Shown one piece after another: positions 1-6,054 of a stretch of DNA of 6,054 nucleotides. The position numbers were made by a program, and so were the translations under genes. The notes below the pieces were generated by a model. It was not told where the DNA came from and made no database searches. It worked only from the letters and a program-made list of their open reading frames with translations. The DNA is from Burkholderiales bacterium (GTDB lineage Bacteria; Pseudomonadota; Gammaproteobacteria; Burkholderiales; Usitatibacteraceae). Within the stretch, counting starts at the first letter, position 1. The number at the start of each line of letters is the position of its first letter. The DNA lies in contig JANXWW010000278.1 of NCBI GenBank assembly GCA_025350945.1, positions 1 through 6,054 of the forward strand. Reading direction: 5' to 3'.

Positions 1-439
1 GCTGCAAAAAAGTCGCGTCGCACAAAGGCAGCACATTGGGTTGTGATGCCAATTGCCATTTAATCAGGGTCTCGCGCGCATGGCGAAAAAGACCGTCTGC
101 ATTGGTTTCATTTAGCGCATCAACATAGGTCTGCCCACCGATATCGTTCAGCAGGAAAAAGCCACGCCTCGCATCTTCAACGAGCACCTCAGGTGCCGCG
201 ATTTGTGCCGCGCGAATGAGCCGGGATATCTTCGAATATGTGCTGTAATCATCAGCAGCTGATGAAGCATCAATGAGCACGCGCGTTTCGTCACTGATGG
301 TTATGCGAAAATATGGCAGTGAGTGTTGGTGAGCGTACGCTGGTTCTGCAAGGTATTGTGTGGTGCCAACCATGCCTGCAAGCCAATCTGCAAGCGTAGA
401 TGATGTATCGAATGAACCGAGCTGCGTGTTTTTTGTCAT
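1..439 (-). CDS. amgK: N-acetylmuramate/N-acetylglucosamine kinase AmgK-like phosphotransferase, 5' part only
   Basis: The first 146 residues read from the ATG at 439 down to the left edge, where the gene is cut. AmgK kinases phosphorylate MurNAc and GlcNAc at the anomeric carbon in the cytosol; MurU then makes UDP-MurNAc, so peptidoglycan sugars are recycled past MurA (family knowledge). Recognition rests on the APH-like N-lobe: LADWLAGMVG (about 16-25), the strand PYFRITI (43-49), VLIDASSAADDY (54-65), a helix then APEVLVEDARRGFFLLNDIGGQTYVDAL (split as APEVLVEDARRG and FFLLNDIGGQTYVDAL, about 82-109). The family usually has about 330-350 residues, so the catalytic C-lobe lies outside. An in-frame TGA at 451-449 limits the start to this ATG or a TTG at 448; GAG sits four bases upstream of the ATG. 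It is divergent from lptD, the usual neighbour. The segment AYAHQHSLPYFRI differs from the common PASxDASFRRYFRV-type loop. The kinase fold is fairly sure, the exact substrate less so. Confidence 0.82.
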   Translation of the reverse strand, partial: MTKNTQLGSFDTSSTLADWLAGMVGTTQYLAEPAYAHQHSLPYFRITISDETRVLIDASSAADDYSTYSKISRLIRAAQIAAPEVLVEDARRGFFLLNDIGGQTYVDALNETNADGLFRHARETLIKWQLASQPNVLPLCDATFLQ

Positions 440-440
440 T
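413..440 (+). promoter_or_regulatory. Possible sigma-E (RpoE) type promoter for lptD
   Basis: TGAACCG (413-419) is followed after 16 bases by TCATT (436-440), which resembles the RpoE pattern GGAACTT - N16 - TCTGA in the GAAC core, the TC of the -10 and the spacing. The predicted transcript would start near 446, about 30 bases before the lptD ATG. In E. coli the lptD-surA genes are known to be served by sigma-E, so the placement makes sense. The match is partial and lies within the amgK coding sequence, so it is weak evidence. Confidence 0.2.
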
Positions 441-477
441 TTTCTCAATCAAAGTAGATCAAATTTTATCACTCTCG
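440..477. promoter_or_regulatory. Divergent intergenic gap between amgK and lptD
   Basis: Only 38 AT-rich bases separate the two start codons, so the promoters must overlap each other or reach into the coding sequences. On the minus strand TAAAAT (468-463) resembles a -10 box for amgK, with a weak TTGGCG (489-484) 15 bases upstream inside the lptD signal-peptide coding region. On the plus strand TTGTCA (433-438) is followed 16 bases later by the poor -10 match TAGATC (455-460). These are matches by eye only. Confidence 0.3.
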
Positions 478-2895
478 ATGCCGCGCCAACATCGCCCCAA
501 ACTTTCCCCAATTTCGCGTGCGCTGATGTCACTGCTCGTTGGTGCGTATGCCGCATCTGGCGCAGTGGGCAGCCTTGGCCGTGATGCCATAGCGCAGCAA
601 GCCACCACCCCCACTCAGGCCGAGTTGGATAATGCTATTCGCGAGGGTTTGAAACCTGACCGGGTAATTCCTACCCCCGGCACCCTGCTGAAGCGGAAAA
701 AAGAGGGGCCGAAAGTATTGGAAGCAGATCGCATTGATGGTGTAAACCAGAAAAACGCAACCGCGCAGGGCAATGTGGTGTTAAAGCAGGACAATATGAC
801 GGTGACCGCTGACAAAGTGGAATACGACGAGGTCGCCGATACTGCCACCGTGCCTGGTCGCATGCACTTGAATCGTGATGGCGATATCATCACCGGCAAC
901 GATTTAAAGCTGAAAATCGAATCTGAAATCGGCACCTTGAATAACGCTACATTTTTTCTCGGTAAAACGCCATTGCGGCCTAATCAACGCTATGAAGCGC
1001 GAGGTGCTGCCGTCAAAATGGATATGGAAGGGCCAGACCGCGAACGCCTTTTCAGTGCGTTCTACACGACCTGCAAACCGGGCGAAGATGATTGGTATTT
1101 GCGCGTCTCCGAGCTTGAATTGAATCGCACCACGAACGTGGGCACCGCATTTAATGGCCGTGTTGAATTCAAGGGCGTGCCGATTTTGTATCTGCCGTAC
1201 ATGAGTTTTCCGCTCGACAGCGAGCGCAAATCCGGCTTTCTGCCCCCGTCCATTGGCTCGTCATCAAAAAGCGGAATAGAGCTTAGCATCCCGTATTACT
1301 GGAATATTTCGCCAGATCGTGATGCAACGATTACGCCAAAAGTTTTCTCAAAACGCGGGCTGCAACTGGGTGGCGAATTTCGTTATCTGAATCCGAAATC
1401 GGTGGGCGAGATTGATGCTGAGTTTTTGCCGAGTGATCGATTGGCTGATCGTGATCGCTACTTGGGCTCGGTGCGTCATTTCCAGAATCTTGACGGCGCA
1501 TTTAACGGTTTTTTTAAACAAGGCTGGAGCGCCTCAGTCAATGCGCAAAAAGTATCGGACGATGCCTATTTCCGTGACCTTTCCACACGCATTGCCAGTA
1601 CGTCGCAAACTAATTTGCCGCGCGAGGCCGCGCTTAATTATTTATCCGATTTTGGCAATCTGAATGCGCGCTTTTTGAGTTTCCAGACCTTGCAAGATCC
1701 GGAAAGAAGCGTGCCGATTCCGTATCGCGTGGCACCGCAACTTACTTTCAACGCCAACCCGGCGCGGATCAATGGGCTCGAATTTAATACGCTCGGTGAA
1801 TTTACGGATTTTCGTCATCCCACGTTGGTGAATGGCCGCCGTTGGTTGCTGTATCCGTCGATGTCGCTCCCGCTCGCGAGGCCCTACGGTTTTATCACAC
1901 CGAAAGTCGGTTATCACTTAACGCGTTATGACGTGACTGAAAATGTGGGTAATGCCGAAAGTCGTACGCGTGGGCTGCCGATTGCGAGTGTGGACAGCGG
2001 CCTGTTTTTCGAGCGCCCGTTCACGTTCAAAGAGCAAAGCTTTACGCAAACTCTGGAGCCACGGCTATTCTTCTTGTACGTTCCATTTCGCGATCAAACA
2101 CGCTTGCCGGTTTTTTCCACCTCCGAAAGCGATTTTAATTTTGCGCAGATATTCAATGAAAATTTGTTTATTGGTGGCGACCGTATTTCTGATGCGAAGC
2201 AGGTCACAGCAGCGGTAGCGACCCGCTTTATCGAAAACGCGACCGGCATTGAGCGCCTGCGTGCCGCCATTGGCCAGCGCTATTATTTTCAAACACAGCG
2301 GGTTACTTTGACCGATACCGCGCCCGCAGGCTTGCTCGGCCTGCCTACAAACGCACAAGGCACCACCTCGGGCACCGCCAGTCGTTCAGATTTATTGGTG
2401 GCAGTTTCAGGTCAGGTTTCAAACAACTGGTTTCTGGATTCAGGGTTTCAGTATTCCGCTTCAAATTCGCAATTTCAGAAATCAAATGTTGCGGCCCGCT
2501 ATGTGGATGGTGGCAGGCTCCTAAATTTTTCCTACCGCTACACGCGTTTTGACCCGATCAAGAAAATCGATGATTCGTTAAAGCAGATTGATATTTCCAC
2601 CCAGTGGCCGTTTGGTCGTGTCGCGCCGGGCTGGACAATTCTGGCGCGCGTCAACCATTCGTTGAAAGACAAGAAGCTACTCGAAGGGCTAATCGGTGTC
2701 GAGTATAATCAGGGTTGCTGGGAATTTAGGCTCGTGGCGCATCGTTTCACCACCGCCACGCAACAGTACTCCAACTCAATCCAGTTTCAGCTGGAACTCA
2801 AAGGTTTGTCAAAGCTCGGCATTAATCCGCTTGAGACGATCCGCCAGAATATTCCCGGTTATCGGCAGTCTAACGACAAGCCTAATTTGCAGTAA
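478..2895 (+). CDS. lptD: LPS-assembly protein LptD (outer-membrane LPS translocon)
   Basis: This 805-residue protein forms, with the lipoprotein LptE, the outer-membrane translocon that places LPS in the outer leaflet. From the ATG at 478 it has a signal peptide: basic start (PRQHRPKLSPISR), hydrophobic core (about 15-33) and likely cleavage after AIA (39). The periplasmic OstA/LptA-like jellyroll follows at about 78-180 (VLEADRIDGVNQ, AQGNVVLKQDNMTVTADKV). The signature KGVPILYLPYMSFPLD, then RKSGFLPPSIG (about 232-260), marks the passage into the beta-barrel, which fills the rest. Length is near the family norm (E. coli 784). The mature protein has just two cysteines, C199 (TTCKPG) and C747 (QGCWEF), where E. 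coli has four. A frame-compatible ATG at 400 would add 26 residues, overlap amgK and bury the signal peptide, so 478 is preferred although no clear Shine-Dalgarno is seen. It is first in the cluster, 22 bases before surA, whose product helps fold it. Confidence 0.96.
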   Translation: MPRQHRPKLSPISRALMSLLVGAYAASGAVGSLGRDAIAQQATTPTQAELDNAIREGLKPDRVIPTPGTLLKRKKEGPKVLEADRIDGVNQKNATAQGNVVLKQDNMTVTADKVEYDEVADTATVPGRMHLNRDGDIITGNDLKLKIESEIGTLNNATFFLGKTPLRPNQRYEARGAAVKMDMEGPDRERLFSAFYTTCKPGEDDWYLRVSELELNRTTNVGTAFNGRVEFKGVPILYLPYMSFPLDSERKSGFLPPSIGSSSKSGIELSIPYYWNISPDRDATITPKVFSKRGLQLGGEFRYLNPKSVGEIDAEFLPSDRLADRDRYLGSVRHFQNLDGAFNGFFKQGWSASVNAQKVSDDAYFRDLSTRIASTSQTNLPREAALNYLSDFGNLNARFLSFQTLQDPERSVPIPYRVAPQLTFNANPARINGLEFNTLGEFTDFRHPTLVNGRRWLLYPSMSLPLARPYGFITPKVGYHLTRYDVTENVGNAESRTRGLPIASVDSGLFFERPFTFKEQSFTQTLEPRLFFLYVPFRDQTRLPVFSTSESDFNFAQIFNENLFIGGDRISDAKQVTAAVATRFIENATGIERLRAAIGQRYYFQTQRVTLTDTAPAGLLGLPTNAQGTTSGTASRSDLLVAVSGQVSNNWFLDSGFQYSASNSQFQKSNVAARYVDGGRLLNFSYRYTRFDPIKKIDDSLKQIDISTQWPFGRVAPGWTILARVNHSLKDKKLLEGLIGVEYNQGCWEFRLVAHRFTTATQQYSNSIQFQLELKGLSKLGINPLETIRQNIPGYRQSNDKPNLQ

Positions 2896-2903
2896 GTTTT
2901 TTT

Positions 2904-2908
2904 GTGAG
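2904..2908 (+). promoter_or_regulatory. Ribosome-binding site deciding the surA start
   Basis: GTGAG lies nine bases before the ATG at 2918 but directly abuts the alternative in-frame ATG at 2909. The spacing therefore favours 2918. The match to the Shine-Dalgarno core is only GAG, so the site is weak. Confidence 0.35.
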
Positions 2909-2917
2909 ATGCTATTT

Positions 2918-4330
2918 ATGAAATTCCCAATTGTTCGCGGTGTTCTGGTGATGACGATGTTTTGCGCTTTCACGGTACCCGCACAAAGCCCTAGCCCCAT
3001 CCCCAAGCCAACGCAGCCAGATAAACCGGCTGGATTCGGCTCACCTGTGGCACCCAATGCATTTAAGTTTGATACCCGTTTGACTGCCCCCAGCAAGACC
3101 GGCGGCATTATTCCGCTTGATAGAATTGTGGCGGTGGTGAATAACGAAGTCATCACGAATAACGATTTGAATGACCGCTTGAATTCGGTGGTTAAACAAT
3201 TGCAGAAACAGGGCACCGCATTGCCTGCGCAAGATGTACTGCAAAAGCAATTGCTGGAGCAAATGATTAACACGCAAGTGCAGTTGCAGGAAGCCAAAGA
3301 AACCGGCATTCGCGTCGATGACGGCACGCTCGATAAAACCTTGCAGCGGATTGCGGACGAGAATAGTGTGTCGATGACCGAATTCCGTCGCCTGCTGGAA
3401 CAAGACGGCATCGGCTGGACAAAATTTCGTGAAGAGATTCGCGGCGAAGTCATGATGAGCCGCCTGCAGGAGCGCGAAATCGAAGGAAACGTGGCCGTGA
3501 CCGAAGCGGAGGTGGACACACAGCTTGCGCTGGAAGCGCGTGAAGCCAATACGGATCAGGAATTCCGTCTGGCGCACATTCTGGTGCAGGTACCGGAGCA
3601 AGCCACCAGCGACCAGATTGAGGCGCGTCGTAAACGTGCTGTGCAAGCGTTGGGTGAATTACGCAAAGGAGTCGAATTCGCTCAGGTGTCAGCGCAATTT
3701 TCAGATGCGCCCGATGCATTGCAAGGCGGCAATCTGGGCTGGCGTGCATCAGGCCGCATGCCAACGATTTTTTTGGAAGCGCTGAACAAACTAAAGTCGG
3801 GTGAAGTCTCCGAAATTTTGCGCAGCGCCAATGGCTTTCATATTGTGAAATTGCTGGATAAACGCGGGCGCACCGCCGCGGCCCAAGTGCAGCAATCACG
3901 CGCGCGCCATATTCTGATCGGCATGAAAAACGGCGTCTCGGATGATGATGCGCGCGAACGCCTGAAGCGCCTGCGTGAGCGCATTGTCGGTGGTGCGGAT
4001 TTCGCAGAGTTGGCGAAAGTGCATTCCGATGATCCTTCGTCTGCTAAAGGCGGAGACCTCGGCTGGATTTCGCCGGGTGACACAGTGCCGGAATTTGAGC
4101 GCACGTTAACGCAACTCAAAGAAAACGAAATCAGCCAACCCGTGCAAACCCAATACGGTTGGCATCTGGTGCAGCTGCTTGAGCGTCGCACGGAAGGCGT
4201 GTCAGCCGACCGCCAGCGTGCCACTGCACGCAACGCCATCCGTGCGCGTAAGGTTGAAGATGCGCGTCAGGATTGGGTGCGCCAGGCACGCGACCGCGCG
4301 TTTGTTGAATATCGGCTTGAAGAAAAATAA
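2918..4330 (+). CDS. surA: Periplasmic chaperone and peptidyl-prolyl isomerase SurA
   Basis: This 470-residue periplasmic chaperone escorts unfolded outer-membrane proteins, including LptD, to the Bam complex. The signal peptide is MKFPIVRGVLVMTMFCAFTVPA, with cleavage around 22-24. Next comes a proline-rich stretch (about 24-60) not found at this length in E. coli SurA (428 residues). The SurA N-terminal domain covers about 65-205 (DRIVAVVNNEVITNNDL; LLEQMINTQVQLQEA). Two parvulin domains follow: P1 at about 215-317 (FRLAHILV, GGNLGW, GFHIV) and P2 at about 326-425 (ARHILI, SDDPSSAKGGDLGW, YGWHLVQLLE). P2 keeps the better parvulin signature, in line with E. coli, where P2 is the active isomerase. 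The C-terminal helix (about 430-470, ending EYRLEEK) would pack back on the N domain. ATG 2918 is chosen for its signal peptide and the GAG upstream; ATG 2909 adds only MLF. The open frame extends further up into lptD, but that extension has no export signal. The pdxA start is 27 bases downstream. Confidence 0.96.
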   Translation: MKFPIVRGVLVMTMFCAFTVPAQSPSPIPKPTQPDKPAGFGSPVAPNAFKFDTRLTAPSKTGGIIPLDRIVAVVNNEVITNNDLNDRLNSVVKQLQKQGTALPAQDVLQKQLLEQMINTQVQLQEAKETGIRVDDGTLDKTLQRIADENSVSMTEFRRLLEQDGIGWTKFREEIRGEVMMSRLQEREIEGNVAVTEAEVDTQLALEAREANTDQEFRLAHILVQVPEQATSDQIEARRKRAVQALGELRKGVEFAQVSAQFSDAPDALQGGNLGWRASGRMPTIFLEALNKLKSGEVSEILRSANGFHIVKLLDKRGRTAAAQVQQSRARHILIGMKNGVSDDDARERLKRLRERIVGGADFAELAKVHSDDPSSAKGGDLGWISPGDTVPEFERTLTQLKENEISQPVQTQYGWHLVQLLERRTEGVSADRQRATARNAIRARKVEDARQDWVRQARDRAFVEYRLEEK

Positions 4331-4357
4331 ATTTAAAATTATTGATGTGTTGCAACT

Positions 4358-5326
4358 GTGAAGCGCGGCTGTACCATCGCAATAACTTCTGGTGAACCTG
4401 CGGGCATTGGCCCGGATTTATGCGCGCTGTTGGCGAAAGAAAAAATCGACGCCGATATCGTCATCCTTGGCGATAAAAACCTTGTCGCATCGCGTGCTGT
4501 AGCGCATGGCGTTGATATCAGCGCGCTAAATATTGAACATATTGCAGCACCCGCAACGCCGATAGCAGGTGTGCTCAATGTCGCGAACGCAGCCTATGTG
4601 CTCGCTTTGCTTGATCGCGCCATCGCAGGCTGCGCGAGCCATGAATTCGATGCGGTCGTCACCGCACCCGTACAAAAAAGCGTGATCAACGATGCCGGTT
4701 TCACCTTCTTGGGCCACACTGAATATTTTGCGGACAAAACTAAAACTGAGCGTGTGGTAATGATGCTGGTCGGTGGTAAACCGATGCTGCGCGTCGCACT
4801 CGCCACGACGCATCTTGCATTAAAAAATGTCGCCGCCGCCATTACGGCAAAAAGTCTGACCACGACGTTACGAATATTGCATCGTGAATTGCAAAGCAAA
4901 TTTGGTTTTAAAAATCCGCGTATTTTAGTATCGGGATTAAACCCGCACGCAGGTGAATCCGGTCATTTGGGCATGGAAGAAATCGACATCATTTCGCCTG
5001 TGATCGAAGCATTGAAACGCGAAGGCATGGCACTCACCGGCCCCTTGCCTGCGGATACGCTCTTCACGCCAAAATATCTGGAACAGGCTGACGCAGTCCT
5101 CGCGATGTATCACGATCAGGGTCTTTCGGTGCTGAAGTTCGCGAGCTTCGGCGAAGGCGTTAATATCACGCTCGGCCTGCCGATGATTCGCACCTCGGTC
5201 GATCACGGCACTGCGCTGGATTTGGCTGGCAAACCGGGGATTGAGACAGGCAGTATGAGGGCGGCAATTGAGTTGGCGGTTGGGTTGGCAAATGAGTTGT
5301 CGCGCAACAAGACCGTTCAGCGCTAG
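4358..5326 (+). CDS. pdxA: 4-hydroxythreonine-4-phosphate dehydrogenase PdxA
   Basis: This cytosolic enzyme oxidises 4-phosphohydroxy-L-threonine with NAD(P); the product loses CO2 to give 3-amino-2-oxopropyl phosphate, which PdxJ uses to make pyridoxine 5'-phosphate. The 322 residues compare with 329 in E. coli. The N-terminus TIAITSGEPAGIGPDL is typical. Substrate residues H120-T121 lie in LGHTEYF. The three metal-binding histidines are H152 (ATTHLAL), H197 (GLNPHAGE) and H252 (MYHDQG). K260, N269 and R278 match E. coli K274, N283 and R292, and the C-terminal TSVDHGTALDLAGK is intact, so the enzyme should be active. The start is GTG at 4358: an in-frame TGA at 4343-4345 leaves no upstream ATG, GTG or TTG, and the conserved N-terminus begins right after it. 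No good Shine-Dalgarno is seen, so translation may be modest or helped by coupling to surA. Its link to surA and rsmA is conserved in many proteobacteria and reflects shared expression rather than a shared pathway. Confidence 0.97.
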   Translation: MKRGCTIAITSGEPAGIGPDLCALLAKEKIDADIVILGDKNLVASRAVAHGVDISALNIEHIAAPATPIAGVLNVANAAYVLALLDRAIAGCASHEFDAVVTAPVQKSVINDAGFTFLGHTEYFADKTKTERVVMMLVGGKPMLRVALATTHLALKNVAAAITAKSLTTTLRILHRELQSKFGFKNPRILVSGLNPHAGESGHLGMEEIDIISPVIEALKREGMALTGPLPADTLFTPKYLEQADAVLAMYHDQGLSVLKFASFGEGVNITLGLPMIRTSVDHGTALDLAGKPGIETGSMRAAIELAVGLANELSRNKTVQR

Positions 5327-5328
5327 CC

Positions 5329-6054
5329 ATGCAACCGTATGCCAAAAAAAGATTCGGCCAACATTTCTTAACGGATCGACACTATATCGAGCGCATCATC
5401 GATGCCATCGAGCCGAAACCTGATGACGCGATGATCGAAATTGGCCCTGGCCCAGGTGCGATCACCGCCCCCTTACTCGAAAAATTAAATCATCTGCACG
5501 CGGTGGAAATTGATCGCGATCTCGCAGCCGCGTTGCGCGAACGGTTCCCGGCAGAAAAATTTACGCTGCACGAAACCAATGTGCTCGATTTTGATTTTTC
5601 AATCTTTAAAAGCCGCTTCCGTTGCGTCGGCAATCTGCCCTACAACATTTCCACACCGTTCCTGTTTCATCTCGCCACATTCGAAAGCGCGTTGATTGAC
5701 GGTACTTTCATGTTGCAAAAAGAAGTCGTTGATCGCATGGTCGCGGCACCAGATACCGAAGCGTATGGGCGGCTTTCGGTAATGCTGCAATATCGATTTG
5801 CCATGAAAAGATTATTCGATGTACCGCCCGGCGCATTCACGCCGCCACCCAAAGTAAATTCCGCCATCGTGCGCATGGCCCCACTTCCCGCCACACGATT
5901 GCGTGCAAAAGACGATTCAAGATTCGCAGCCATCGTCACCGCCGGTTTCGGACAACGACGAAAAACCCTCAGCAACACCTTGAAACCGTTTATGGCCGCG
6001 AGTGAAATTGAAGTACTGGGAATTGATCCGAAGCGGCGTGCAGAGACGCTATCG
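5329..6054 (+). CDS. rsmA: 16S rRNA dimethyladenosine transferase RsmA (KsgA), 3' end missing
   Basis: RsmA uses four S-adenosylmethionines to make N6,N6-dimethyladenosine at two adjacent adenines (A1518, A1519 in E. coli) in the helix 45 loop of 16S rRNA, a late step of 30S assembly. The frame is open for 242 residues to the right edge; family lengths of about 255-275 suggest that only the last 15-30 residues are missing. The N-terminus YAKKRFGQHFLTD is a family signature. SAM motif I is EIGPGPGAIT (37-46), the acidic ribose-binding position is in HAVEIDRDL, and the catalytic motif IV is NLPYNIS (102-108). LQKEVVDRM and YGRLSVMLQY follow, then VPPGAFTPPPKVNSAIVRM, with the helical C-terminal domain GFGQRRKTLSNTLK. 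The ATG lies two bases after the pdxA stop (TAGCCATG) with no clear Shine-Dalgarno of its own, so translational coupling to pdxA is likely. Nothing in the visible part looks degraded. Confidence 0.96.
   Translation, partial: MQPYAKKRFGQHFLTDRHYIERIIDAIEPKPDDAMIEIGPGPGAITAPLLEKLNHLHAVEIDRDLAAALRERFPAEKFTLHETNVLDFDFSIFKSRFRCVGNLPYNISTPFLFHLATFESALIDGTFMLQKEVVDRMVAAPDTEAYGRLSVMLQYRFAMKRLFDVPPGAFTPPPKVNSAIVRMAPLPATRLRAKDDSRFAAIVTAGFGQRRKTLSNTLKPFMAASEIEVLGIDPKRRAETLS

Noticed and set aside
90..100. ACCGTCTGC, resembling part of the Neisseria DNA uptake sequence
   Set aside because: It is a single imperfect copy lying inside conserved coding sequence, with no repeats elsewhere in the window.
360..584. 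A 74-residue plus-strand frame over the amgK/lptD starts
   Set aside because: It overlaps both real genes in another frame and has no recognisable motif or ribosome-binding site.
2696..2917. In-frame 74-residue N-terminal extension of surA
   Set aside because: It overlaps the lptD 3' coding region, lacks an export signal, and would put the real signal peptide in the middle of the protein.
2896..2917. T-run after the lptD stop as a possible terminator
   Set aside because: No GC-rich inverted repeat precedes the T-run, and the next gene of the conserved cluster starts 22 bases later.
3101..3115. GCGG/CCGC inverted repeat with a 7-base loop in surA
   Set aside because: The stem is only four base pairs, lies within coding sequence and has no T-tract, so it is expected by chance.
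2809..3549. A 246-residue open frame on the minus strand across the lptD-surA boundary, and a 201-residue one at 3041-3646
   Set aside because: Both lie antisense to well-supported coding sequence, show low-complexity Ser/Arg/Cys-rich or Leu/Gln/His-rich composition typical of antisense shadows, and match no family I know.

Overview
The window is an ordinary, gene-dense chromosomal segment of a Gram-negative bacterium, most likely a betaproteobacterium of moderate GC content. The evidence for this is an LPS-export outer-membrane protein (LptD), a periplasmic OMP chaperone (SurA), and the order amgK (divergent) / lptD - surA - pdxA - rsmA, which is typical of Beta- and Gammaproteobacteria. The enteric members that often follow rsmA (apaG, apaH) lie outside the window if present. 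The genus cannot be named from this sequence.

Layout: positions 1-439 (minus strand) hold the 5' part of a kinase of the AmgK cell-wall sugar kinase family, which runs off the left edge. A short divergent gap (440-477) separates it from a plus-strand cluster: lptD (478-2895), surA (2918-4330), pdxA (4358-5326, GTG start) and rsmA (5329-6054, cut by the right edge). Gaps inside the cluster are 22, 27 and 2 bases. No terminator-like hairpin is visible between the genes, so they probably form one operon. No gene-free stretch is longer than 40 bases. No RNA genes, mobile elements, CRISPR arrays or extended repeats were seen.

Functionally, LptD inserts LPS into the outer membrane and SurA chaperones beta-barrel proteins, LptD among them. 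AmgK-type kinases recycle peptidoglycan sugars. The first three genes therefore form an envelope-biogenesis block. PdxA (pyridoxal phosphate synthesis) and RsmA (16S rRNA dimethylation) are housekeeping genes that share the transcript by conserved linkage.

No new biological system was found. The points that deserve a second look are an LptD with only two cysteines, an altered N-terminal loop in the AmgK-like protein, the very tight divergent start region with a possible extracytoplasmic-stress (sigma-E type) promoter, and a proline-rich N-terminal segment in SurA.
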